From NCBI GenBank assembly GCA_031270515.1, contig JAISXM010000080.1, forward strand, positions 1 through 15,566: a stretch of DNA of 15,566 bases, written 5' to 3'. The notes under the pieces are model-generated. The model ran no database searches, was not told the origin of the DNA, and saw only the letters and a list, made by a program, of their open reading frames with translations. The position numbers and the translations under genes were made by a program. Each line of letters opens with the position of its first letter. Within the stretch, counting starts at the first letter, position 1. This document shows positions 6,703 to 13,249 of the stretch, in pieces. The DNA is from Holosporales bacterium. GTDB taxonomy: Bacteria > Pseudomonadota > Alphaproteobacteria > BNTO01.

Positions 6703-8610
6703 TTATTTCCCTGCCGCCGCTTCCCCTAGTGAATCACGCAAATGTTCAAAATCAAGCTCCTGCCCGTCTATCCCATACGCAACTACGCCAAACTCCTTCG
6801 CCAATCGTGTTGTCACGTTTACAGTGTTTTCCTGTATCAACTGCTTCTTCAAGTACTCCTTGGCTTCTGCGTATGGAGGAAGCTGCTGCTGGCGCTTATC
6901 CTCGACTCGCACAACCAACCACTGGCCATTTACACGCATTGGAAGCGGCAGTACCGTCGCTTTCGGAGCTTTTTTCACCGACTCATACAATCCGAGACGA
7001 CTCAAATCCTCTTTCGTTAAATACCCAAGGCTTCCTTTTTTCTCCAACAATTGTTTGTCTGTGCAATTTTCCGCCAGCACTTTGTCAAATTGAGCGCTCT
7101 TCAGTTGAGCAATTATCTGCTTTCCTTTATCCTCAGACGAAGCTGGAATCACGCGCAAGCTAATTTCCATCTCATTCTTGTCAATCCTTTCCGCTGCTTT
7201 ATCATAGCTGGCCCGAATCTGAGCTTCTGTAATATCCTTTTCAGACAAACGTATCAGGTGCTCTCTCGCTAAATAAGCAGACACAGCTTCCTTTTGTTTG
7301 CTCACAACATCCGGCCACTGGCTTGCCCCAGCTTTGCCCGCATCTATGTCGACCACAATGCGGTTCAAGAACTCATCCAGCGCATACAGATACACGTCAT
7401 ACGGAGGCATGCCCCTAAACAGGGTCGCATTCTCCTTTATAAACGCTGTCAATTCTGCGAATACTATGCTGCGGTCTCCTACTTTGGCGACAACGAACGT
7501 ATCCTTCAAATTATTCATTTCGGACTCGTTCTTTACATCATCTGCGGATGGTTTCCAACCGGGGTTCTGCTTTGCTTTTATATCCTCAAGTTTCTCGTCA
7601 ACGCTTTTCTCAGGGAGCACGCTTCCATTTGGCGCATAACGCACAACCTTATGTGTTTGCTGTATTTCCGCCATTTTATACAGAGCCAACCGCCGCGACA
7701 GCAACGACTTTACACGAGCTTCCACTTTGTTCAGCGGGGCCGGAGCAGAATCCTTTTTGTCCGCTAAGAAAAGCACACTATATCCATTTTCTGGCGTAAA
7801 CATAGGCACAGGAACGAACGAGCCAACGGACGTTTTTTCGATATGCTCACGCAAATCCGGCGGCAACATCGACGATCTGAAATAGCCAATGAACCCAGCA
7901 TTTGCATCAGTTCTGTTGATCTGTTCAATCGTGTGTTGGCGTTGAAGCTCATCAAACGATTTCCCGTTTTTCAGCTCTTCAATAATACGGTCCGCTTCCT
8001 CTCTTTCTTTCACAAGGATATGGCGCAACCCGTATTCTTTCTCCACTTTGAACGTTTTCAGCAGCTGATCATATTGCTTTTGGATCGCGTCTGGCGTTAT
8101 TCGGTCTTTGATTGCTGCATCGATAAACATTTGCCGTTGAACGTTAGCTTTGATCTGTTCTACGTGGCCTGACACGCTAGAATCTTTCTCAAATCCTTCC
8201 TTCGCTGCGGACATGTACGCCACTCGCTCTTGGACCATAACGAACAAGATCATATTGTACAGCTGAGTAAACGGCATCGACCTGACGCGTTCAGGCAGCA
8301 ACTCGATTCGTTTCATCACGTCGAACTTGGTCACGCGCGAGCCATCGGGGAATACTGCGGCCGTGTCCTTCGCCTCCGGCGTTGTTGTCGCCTCAGGAGC
8401 TTTCGGAGTCGCATTCCCGGCGTCCGCGGCTGGTTCGGCTGGACGTGGAGCAGCGGCGGCGCTTTCTACCTGCGAGCCTGCGGGGCTGGCGCTAGCGGCT
8501 GGTTCATTCCCGGATAAAGCTCCTGGATTTTGTTTCTTGCTGGAATCATCGCAGCCAGTTTCTACCAACACGACTGCGCATGACGCAAATAAAAGCCTAT
8601 AAAAAATCAT
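6703..8610 (-). CDS. SurA/PpiD-like parvulin peptidyl-prolyl isomerase with two tandem halves
   Basis: Predicted envelope folding factor of the SurA/PpiD/PrsA kind, 635 residues. The N-terminus is hydrophobic and ends in ETGC at residues 17-20. This resembles a lipobox, but Glu at -3 is atypical, so lipid anchoring is likely rather than certain. Residues 25-85 are an Ala/Pro/Glu linker. A chaperone-like helical region (about 90-190) leads into a parvulin domain at about 190-300, recognisable from GLRHILVKEREEAD, FDELQRQHTIEQ, GFIGYF and the closing GYSVLFLADKK. A second chaperone-like region (about 370-480) leads into a second parvulin-like fold at about 480-575 (ISLRVIPAS, LGYLTKEDL, WLVVRVEDKRQQQ). 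The second half lacks the His of the HIL motif, so it is probably non-catalytic. The start has a weak AGGA 12 bases upstream. A promoter lies just beyond, so it is its own unit. Confidence 0.83.
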   Translation of the reverse strand: MIFYRLLFASCAVVLVETGCDDSSKKQNPGALSGNEPAASASPAGSQVESAAAAPRPAEPAADAGNATPKAPEATTTPEAKDTAAVFPDGSRVTKFDVMKRIELLPERVRSMPFTQLYNMILFVMVQERVAYMSAAKEGFEKDSSVSGHVEQIKANVQRQMFIDAAIKDRITPDAIQKQYDQLLKTFKVEKEYGLRHILVKEREEADRIIEELKNGKSFDELQRQHTIEQINRTDANAGFIGYFRSSMLPPDLREHIEKTSVGSFVPVPMFTPENGYSVLFLADKKDSAPAPLNKVEARVKSLLSRRLALYKMAEIQQTHKVVRYAPNGSVLPEKSVDEKLEDIKAKQNPGWKPSADDVKNESEMNNLKDTFVVAKVGDRSIVFAELTAFIKENATLFRGMPPYDVYLYALDEFLNRIVVDIDAGKAGASQWPDVVSKQKEAVSAYLAREHLIRLSEKDITEAQIRASYDKAAERIDKNEMEISLRVIPASSEDKGKQIIAQLKSAQFDKVLAENCTDKQLLEKKGSLGYLTKEDLSRLGLYESVKKAPKATVLPLPMRVNGQWLVVRVEDKRQQQLPPYAEAKEYLKKQLIQENTVNVTTRLAKEFGVVAYGIDGQELDFEHLRDSLGEAAAGK

Positions 8611-8646
8611 TTAATGTATAATCCTGTAATGTTTCCCATTCGTATC

Positions 8647-8675
8647 ATTATGTCGTAATTTGCGGGGAGAATCAA
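8647..8675 (-). promoter_or_regulatory. Promoter of the parvulin-like gene
   Basis: On the minus strand TTGATT (8670-8675) and CATAAT (8647-8652) are separated by exactly 17 bases, matching consensus at four and five positions. The expected leader is about 30 bases. The same -35 hexamer and spacing recur at dnaK and at the gene starting at 15460. Confidence 0.6.
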
Positions 8676-8728
8676 GTGGTGTGTGCGAAGTTGACGCGTT
8701 TTATAAAAACAGCATGTATGGGCCGCAT

Positions 8729-8814
8729 ATTTGTCGTGCGCTCTGCGTTCATGCACAACCCAGCCTACAACATCTGCCGCGCGCTTTGCGTTCACGTACA
8801 ACCCAGCCTACAAC
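8729..8814. repeat. 43-bp tandem duplication differing only by transitions
   Basis: Units 8729-8771 and 8772-8814 match at 37 of 43 positions, and all six differences are C/T transitions. The last 17 bases of each unit (ACAACCCAGCCTACAAC in both) are identical. Open frames crossing it lack good start signals, so it is probably non-coding. Confidence 0.85.
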
Positions 8815-9096
8815 AGACTCTGCGCTAAAAAATGTATAAATGCAATAGTGGACCGCAGCCCCTAAAAAGTTGTACTCTACATACACTTGCTTGTTTATAC
8901 CGGCCTGCCAAGCGAATATGTCAAACGAAGTCTAATAAATATAAGCGTTCTGCGCTATGGGGCGCTCGCGTTTATTTTGTCGCAGGCATGATGCGAGATA
9001 GGGTTGGGAATAAATAATTTGAAGCTTGTAGTGTAAAGTTTAAACTCGGATAGAAAATTAAAAAAAAAAATATGAAATATAGTGAGAGAAAAATAT
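8815..9096. other. Gene-free interval upstream of the cation efflux gene
   Basis: AT-rich sequence with no confident gene. A 61-codon open frame (8832-9017, plus) has no ribosome binding site and an unremarkable translation. A run of eleven A (9060-9070) precedes the efflux gene. Several weak promoter-like hexamer pairs exist (for example TTGGGA at 9004-9009 with TGTAGT at 9027-9032), and none is convincing. Confidence 0.5.
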
Positions 9097-9993
9097 ATGT
9101 CTTGTTGTAGTAGCCAAATCGACGCATTCGAAAGCTCGAAAGAAGAAGATCGCCGTCAAATAAAATTTGCCGCGTATAGCGTGTTTGTAATCACGCTACT
9201 TTTGGTTGTGTGTCGTTCCGTTGCGTACGTTGCGACCAATTCAATCGCAGTAAAGGCGTCCATATTGGATGCAGTAAAAGATTGGATCGTGTCGTCGTTA
9301 AACGCATTATTTTTGCTGAAGTCGATCCAGGCGGCAAATGCGAAGTTCCCCTTTGGGTACGGCAAAATTGAAGCGCTTGCTGCGTTGTTTCAATCTATGT
9401 TGTTGCTGGGCATAGGCGGGGTCATCGTGGGGGACATCTTTTGCGCGTCGAACAGTGCTACGGAGTTGGTGTATAGTCCGATTGCGATTGCGGTGCTGGG
9501 GGTATCCATCGTGGGCTCGCTTATCCTCGTGTTGATCCAAACGCGAGTCGCAAATAAGGTGCATTCGCTTGCGATCCGAGCCGACGCCGCGCACTACAAA
9601 TCGGACGTCGTTGTCAACGTTGGTGTGCTGATTGGGCTGCTTGTATCGTACGCGGCCCACTGGATTGATATTGTGATCGGAGGCGTAATTGCGGTGTACT
9701 TGATTTGTGTTTCGATCAAAATAGGGGCGTCCGCATTGGCGGTGCTGTTGGACCGGAGCCTAGGCCCTGCGGTAGAGGTGTGTGTTCGCGCTGTAGTGGC
9801 GCGCGCCGGGGGGAATGTCCACTCAATCCGCACGCACAGCTTGGGACGCGGAGAATTCATTGCGATCGAGCTAAATGAGGACGGAAAGACAAAAATAGCC
9901 GAGCTGCAAAAAAAATCTTTTGCGATTGAAGAAGAGATCCACCAAATTTTCAAAAAATCGTTCGTTATCATCGGAATTAGGCCGCAACATTAG
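9097..9993 (+). CDS. Cation diffusion facilitator (FieF/CzcD-type divalent metal efflux transporter)
   Basis: Predicted inner-membrane proton-coupled exporter of divalent metals such as Zn or Fe, 298 residues with about six membrane segments and a cytoplasmic C-terminal domain. The metal site of FieF-like members is visible: Asp58 and Asp62 (LDAVKD) in the second membrane helix, and His166 and Asp170 (HYKSD) in the fifth. The conserved loop reads FPFGYGKIEALAALFQ, with Tyr88 where relatives usually have His. The exact metal cannot be told. ATG at 9097 is preferred because GAGAG lies 8 bases upstream, much like the tolC start. An upstream GTG (9082) in frame would add five residues. The N-terminus carries a Cys pair (MSCC). 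The gene is convergent with dnaK, and its terminator overlaps its stop codon. Confidence 0.88.
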   Translation: MSCCSSQIDAFESSKEEDRRQIKFAAYSVFVITLLLVVCRSVAYVATNSIAVKASILDAVKDWIVSSLNALFLLKSIQAANAKFPFGYGKIEALAALFQSMLLLGIGGVIVGDIFCASNSATELVYSPIAIAVLGVSIVGSLILVLIQTRVANKVHSLAIRADAAHYKSDVVVNVGVLIGLLVSYAAHWIDIVIGGVIAVYLICVSIKIGASALAVLLDRSLGPAVEVCVRAVVARAGGNVHSIRTHSLGRGEFIAIELNEDGKTKIAELQKKSFAIEEEIHQIFKKSFVIIGIRPQH

Positions 9994-10015
9994 TGCGACC
10001 TTTCCGATTTTTTTT
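9972..10015 (+). terminator. Rho-independent terminator overlapping the efflux gene's stop codon
   Basis: The arms CGGAATTAGGCCGC (9972-9985) and GCGACCTTTCCG (9995-10006) pair through CGGAA/TTCCG, AGG/CCT and CGC/GCG with small bulges. The loop contains the TAG stop, and ATTTTTTTT follows. The last codons of the gene therefore form the 5' arm. Confidence 0.75.
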
Positions 10016-10036
10016 GAACGTTTGCCATGAGCCTCT

Positions 10037-10068
10037 GTGGGTATACCATTATTTTTGAGTATACTCAC
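10037..10068. terminator. Hairpin spanning the dnaK stop codon
   Basis: GTGGGTATAC (10037-10046) and GTATACTCAC (10059-10068) pair at nine of ten positions (the tenth is a wobble on one strand). The dnaK stop at 10049-10051 lies in the loop. No T-tract follows directly on the minus strand, so it may stabilise the 3' end or be a remnant of a family C repeat, whose ends also read GGTATAC. Confidence 0.4.
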
Positions 10069-11944
10069 CTTCTACTGTCTCACCTGCTGCTCCACTTGCT
10101 CCACCACCTTGCGATGCATCCGCGGTGTTTTGTTGCGCCTGGGACTGTTTGTATATCGCTTCTCCAAGCTTCAACGAAGAGTTCGACAAGGTCTCCAAAG
10201 CTGTATCAATATTCGCTTTGTTATCTGTCTGCACAGCATCTTTCAAAGCTGTTATATCGCGCTCAATCGCAGCTTTCTCATCTTCCGATATTTTATCCCC
10301 GTGTTCGCGCAAAGACTTCTCTGTTCCGGCAATCAACGAATCCGCATGATTTTTCGCTTCGACTAATTCTTTTCGTTCTTTGTCGGCGGTTGCATTTAAC
10401 TCTGCATCCTTTACCATTCGTTTAATTTCCTCATCAGACAATCCGCCAGACGACTGAATCCTTATTTGCTGCTCTTTTCCTGTTGCCTTGTCTTTCGCGG
10501 AGACTTGCACGATTCCGTTTGCGTCAATATCGAAGCTGACCTCAATTTGCGGCACTCCCCTGGGGGCTGGCGGAATATCCTCCAGATTAAACTGTCCCAG
10601 CAGCTTGTTCTGTGCGGCAATTTCCCGTTCGCCTTGATACACGCAAATAGTCACTGCAGTTTGCCCATCCGACGCCGTTGAAAACACCTGGCTCTTGCGC
10701 GTAGGGATCGTCGTGTTCCGCTCTATCAGTCGCGTAAATATACCGCCAAGCGTCTCAATTCCCAAAGACAATGGCGTCACATCCAGCAGCAGCACGTCAG
10801 TCACGTCGCCTTTTAACACTGCCCCTTGAACTGCCGCGCCAATGGCGACTACTTCATCCGGATTCACGCCTCTGTGCGGCTCTTTATTGAAGAACGATTT
10901 CACGGTCTCCAGCACTTTTGGCATGCGGGTCATTCCGCCGACCATGATAACCTCAGACACTTCAGATGCGGTAATTCCTGCGTCTTTCATGGCTGCGCGA
11001 CACGGCTCGATGGTTTTTTGAATCAGGTCGTCAACGAGTGCCTCAAATTTGGCGCGCGTGAGCGTCATTTGAAGATGTCGCGGGCCACTTGCATCCGCCG
11101 TAATGAAAGGCAAATTGATTTCCGTCTGCATGGACGATGACAGCTCGATTTTTGCTTTTTCGGCCGCGTCTTTCAAACGCTGAAGCGCCATTTTGTCTTT
11201 TCGCAGGTCAATCCGATTTTCTTTCATGAACGAATCAGTTATGTAGTCAATAATTCTCGCATCAAAGTCTTCGCCTCCAAGGAAAGTGTCTCCATTTGTG
11301 GATTTAACCTCAAACACTCCATCAGATATTTCCAGCACAGAGACGTCAAACGTCCCTCCGCCCAAGTCGTACACGACAACTGTGCCATTTTTCTTTTTCT
11401 CCATTCCATACGCAAGCGCAGCCGCGGTTGGCTCGTTTATGATGCGCAACACATTAAGGCCCGCAATCTTTCCTGCATCTTTGGTCGCCTGACGCTGAGA
11501 GTCATTAAAGTATGCCGGCACAGTAATTACTGCTTCGGTGACTTTTTCGCCAAGATGGGCTTCGGCGGTTTCTTTCATTTTCTGCAAGATAAACGCGCTA
11601 ACTTGGCTTGGACTATAGTCTGTACTGCGCACATTCACCCACGCATCCCCGGCCGCGTTTGCACAAATTTTATACGGGACTAGCCCAATATCGCGCTGCG
11701 TCATTGGGTCATCAAAGCGACGCCCAATAAGCCGTTTAATCGCGAACAACGTCCCCTCAGGGTTCGTGACCGCTTGGCGTTTGGCGGGGCTTCCGATAAC
11801 GCGTTCCCCTGAAGACAGGAAGGCCACTACGGATGGCGTTGTCCTCATTCCTTCTGCGTTTTCTATTACTTTCGGAGTACCTCCCTCCATAACAGAAACA
11901 CAAGAGTTTGTCGTTCCTAGGTCGATTCCTATAACTTTTGCCAT
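10049..11944 (-). CDS. dnaK: Molecular chaperone DnaK (Hsp70)
   Basis: Cytoplasmic Hsp70 chaperone, 631 residues, a normal length. The N-terminal ATPase domain (about 1-385) shows the three phosphate and nucleotide-binding signatures: GIDLGTTNSCVSV, VYDLGGGTFDVSVLEI and VIMVGGMTRMPKV. The interdomain linker reads GDVTDVLLLDVTPLSLGIET. The substrate-binding domain and helical lid follow, then a Gly/Ala-rich tail ending VEGEYTQK. A strong ribosome binding site (AAGGAGG, 7 bases before ATG) fixes the start. DnaJ and GrpE, its usual partners, are not in the window; dnaJ often follows dnaK in relatives, but here the convergent efflux gene does. Upstream signals suggest heat-shock control: a CIRCE-like repeat over the expected transcription start and a 17-bp-spaced promoter. 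Confidence 0.98.
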   Translation of the reverse strand: MAKVIGIDLGTTNSCVSVMEGGTPKVIENAEGMRTTPSVVAFLSSGERVIGSPAKRQAVTNPEGTLFAIKRLIGRRFDDPMTQRDIGLVPYKICANAAGDAWVNVRSTDYSPSQVSAFILQKMKETAEAHLGEKVTEAVITVPAYFNDSQRQATKDAGKIAGLNVLRIINEPTAAALAYGMEKKKNGTVVVYDLGGGTFDVSVLEISDGVFEVKSTNGDTFLGGEDFDARIIDYITDSFMKENRIDLRKDKMALQRLKDAAEKAKIELSSSMQTEINLPFITADASGPRHLQMTLTRAKFEALVDDLIQKTIEPCRAAMKDAGITASEVSEVIMVGGMTRMPKVLETVKSFFNKEPHRGVNPDEVVAIGAAVQGAVLKGDVTDVLLLDVTPLSLGIETLGGIFTRLIERNTTIPTRKSQVFSTASDGQTAVTICVYQGEREIAAQNKLLGQFNLEDIPPAPRGVPQIEVSFDIDANGIVQVSAKDKATGKEQQIRIQSSGGLSDEEIKRMVKDAELNATADKERKELVEAKNHADSLIAGTEKSLREHGDKISEDEKAAIERDITALKDAVQTDNKANIDTALETLSNSSLKLGEAIYKQSQAQQNTADASQGGGASGAAGETVEGEYTQK

Positions 11945-11992
11945 AATTTTTCCTCCTTATAATATACAACGGCGCGGCTCGTTTCTGTCTCG

Positions 11993-12019
11993 TTAGCAGC
12001 CACACCTCGACTCTGCTAA
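11993..12019 (-). promoter_or_regulatory. CIRCE-like inverted repeat (possible HrcA operator) upstream of dnaK
   Basis: A 27-bp inverted repeat with arms TTAGCAG and CTGCTAA. The outer hexamers TTAGCA and TGCTAA, and the 9-9-9 geometry, equal those of the CIRCE operator (TTAGCACTC-N9-GAGTGCTAA), but the inner three bases of each arm do not. One further G/C pair outside makes the perfect stem 8 bp. It starts one base downstream of the -10 box and covers the expected start of transcription, the usual CIRCE position. Confidence 0.5.
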
Positions 12020-12020
12020 C

Positions 12021-12049
12021 AGTATGCAAAATACTCATACAAAAATCAA
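12021..12049 (-). promoter_or_regulatory. Candidate dnaK promoter
   Basis: On the minus strand TTGATT (12044-12049) and CATACT (12021-12026) are 17 bases apart, giving a leader of about 70 bases. With the preceding C the -35 reads CTTGATT, so a heat-shock sigma (RpoH) promoter is also possible. The -35 box sits in the first unit of the palindrome array. Confidence 0.5.
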
Positions 12050-12123
12050 GATAATCTTGTGTCAAGATAATCTTGTGTCAAGGTGATCTTGTGTCAAGAT
12101 AACCTTGTGTCAAGATAACCTTG
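12047..12123. repeat. Array of five 16-bp palindromic repeats upstream of dnaK
   Basis: Five copies of a 13-bp palindrome (CAAGATAATCTTG, with variants CAAGGTGATCTTG and CAAGATAACCTTG) start at 12047, 12063, 12079, 12095 and 12111, joined by TGT linkers. The first two units are perfect palindromes. The variant bases mostly leave G-T pairs possible. On the minus strand each junction reads TTGACA, a perfect -35 hexamer. It could be an operator array or an unstable minisatellite. Confidence 0.85.
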
Positions 12124-12135
12124 TTGTCGTTGGAC

Positions 12136-12166
12136 TTATATATGCTTATATATGCTTTATATATGC
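12136..12166. repeat. Three 10-11 bp TTATATATGC tandem repeats
   Basis: Units at 12136-12145, 12146-12155 and 12156-12166 (the last with one extra T). They lie between the palindrome array and family C copy 5, so three repeat types abut in one 200-bp gap. Confidence 0.85.
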
Positions 12167-12172
12167 TTTGTG

Positions 12173-12247
12173 GGCCTGCCCATAAAAACAATTTGAATAT
12201 TACCCTAGCTTAAGCCTTGTAATACAAGAAATTTTAATAGGTATATA
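12173..12247 (+). repeat. Palindromic dispersed repeat, family C, copy 5 (right arm truncated)
   Basis: The left end CCTGCCCATAAAAACAATTT matches copy 2 in reverse exactly. The centre AAGCCTTGTAATACAAG is well preserved. The right arm stops at AAATTTTAAT, but the outer GGTATATA end remains, so an internal piece of the right arm has been lost. It ends 12 bases from the stop codon of the papain-like gene. Confidence 0.78.
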
Positions 12248-12259
12248 ACCTAAACAACC

Positions 12260-13144
12260 TTACCTTTCGTAATATTTTAACCACGAATTCGCATACGCAT
12301 GCCCCGACAGATAGTCTACGGCGTTATAGCTTGAAAACTCCTTTGGGATCACGTTATTTGCGGCAAAAGTATCAGGAAGGAGCCCCTGCGTTTGATACAA
12401 ATACGCGACAAGCTCGCTGCAAAACCAAGAGCTCGAATCTGCGCTTTGGTTTTTATCTTTTCGCGATTTTAATAATTGCCCCAATTTTTTCTCATAACTA
12501 ACCCCTAATTCGCTCACAATCACCGGATGAAAACTCTCTAATTTAATTGGGGTATATAACGCGCGCACGCAAACATCCCCTTTATATTCGGTAATAACGT
12601 CCTGCAGCGGGGTAATTTGCACCCTGGGCATCAAGCCGCGCTTAACCTGAGCAGGCGTGCCCGTCGATTCTAAGCAAAAGACGTTCAACGTTTCATTAAA
12701 CGTACTAATTATATCAGCACAGCTAGAGAAGTTTGTTTGATTGATATCTCTTAGGTACGGATACGCGTGGCGCATGACGTTCATTTGCGCTTTGATGTAC
12801 CTGGACCTGCGAGTCTTTAGTCCTCCAGAGGTGGCTGACTCGCAAATGATTTGCATAATTTCCGAAGGGTACCCTACAACGGCGACACCTACGTGCGACA
12901 ATCCCCCTGGGATGTCGGCAGAGCAACATCTTATGAGGTTGCCGATCGCCCCAGGGTCGTCAAAGCCAAGCAAACTGCCTGTGTTTATAGGATAAGATCC
13001 AGCTCGCGTAACAAACGTTGTTGTGTCCTCGTGGTTAGCACGCAACGGATATCCTGACTCAACGGAGCTCACCGCCCCTTGGGCCGACACTGCGGCAAAT
13101 ATGCACGCGGCTCCAAATATGTAATGTGTAAAAAGTTGTGACAT
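12260..13144 (-). CDS. Exported permuted papain-like (NlpC/P60 superfamily, YiiX-type) protein
   Basis: A 294-residue protein with a signal peptide (hydrophobic to about residue 24, plausible cleavage near AQG-A). It shows the order typical of permuted papain-like enzymes: a His early in a hydrophobic strand (His84 in GLSHVGVAVVG), an acidic residue in the next strand (ICESA), and the Cys late (Cys242 in SSWFCSELVAYLYQ, leading the helix). Members act as amidases or peptidases on peptidoglycan or on acyl/peptide bonds, and the substrate here is unknown. A YiiX-like lipid or peptide hydrolase, or an effector secreted to a host, are possibilities; both are inference. ATG at 13144 is chosen because AGGG lies 8 bases upstream; ATG at 13150 is the alternative. 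The ribosome binding site is part of a perfect inverted repeat. It lies about 100 bases downstream of the secreted repeat-protein gene. Confidence 0.7.
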   Translation of the reverse strand: MSQLFTHYIFGAACIFAAVSAQGAVSSVESGYPLRANHEDTTTFVTRAGSYPINTGSLLGFDDPGAIGNLIRCCSADIPGGLSHVGVAVVGYPSEIMQIICESATSGGLKTRRSRYIKAQMNVMRHAYPYLRDINQTNFSSCADIISTFNETLNVFCLESTGTPAQVKRGLMPRVQITPLQDVITEYKGDVCVRALYTPIKLESFHPVIVSELGVSYEKKLGQLLKSRKDKNQSADSSSWFCSELVAYLYQTQGLLPDTFAANNVIPKEFSSYNAVDYLSGHAYANSWLKYYER

Positions 13145-13152
13145 AACCATAA

Positions 13153-13187
13153 CCCTATAATAATATTCTTCTTATAGTATTATAGGG
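13153..13187 (-). promoter_or_regulatory. Inverted repeat containing the ribosome binding site of the papain-like gene
   Basis: CCCTATAAT (13153-13161) and ATTATAGGG (13179-13187) are perfect 9-bp inverted repeats on the plus strand. On the minus strand the 3' arm ends in AGGG, the likely ribosome binding site, and the 5' arm contains TATAAT, a perfect -10 box. It could be an RNA hairpin that hides the ribosome binding site if transcription starts further upstream. If the TATAAT is the promoter, it could instead be an operator. No good -35 box was found. Confidence 0.5.
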
Positions 13188-13249
13188 GATAATGGTTAAT
13201 AAAACGTGAACGCGAAATCGATTAAGGAAAATGCGTGTTGACCGAAGTA

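Noticed and set aside
8607..8801. 64-codon minus-strand frame whose stop overlaps the parvulin start (ATGA)
   Set aside because: It would start at TTG inside the tandem duplication with no ribosome binding site, and the likely promoter of the parvulin gene lies inside it.
8832..9017. 61-codon plus-strand frame in the gap before the efflux gene
   Set aside because: No ribosome binding site, no signal or domain, and an amino acid composition that looks like translated intergenic sequence.
12047..12123. CRISPR array
   Set aside because: The units are contiguous 13-bp palindromes with 3-bp linkers. There are no unique spacers and no cas genes.
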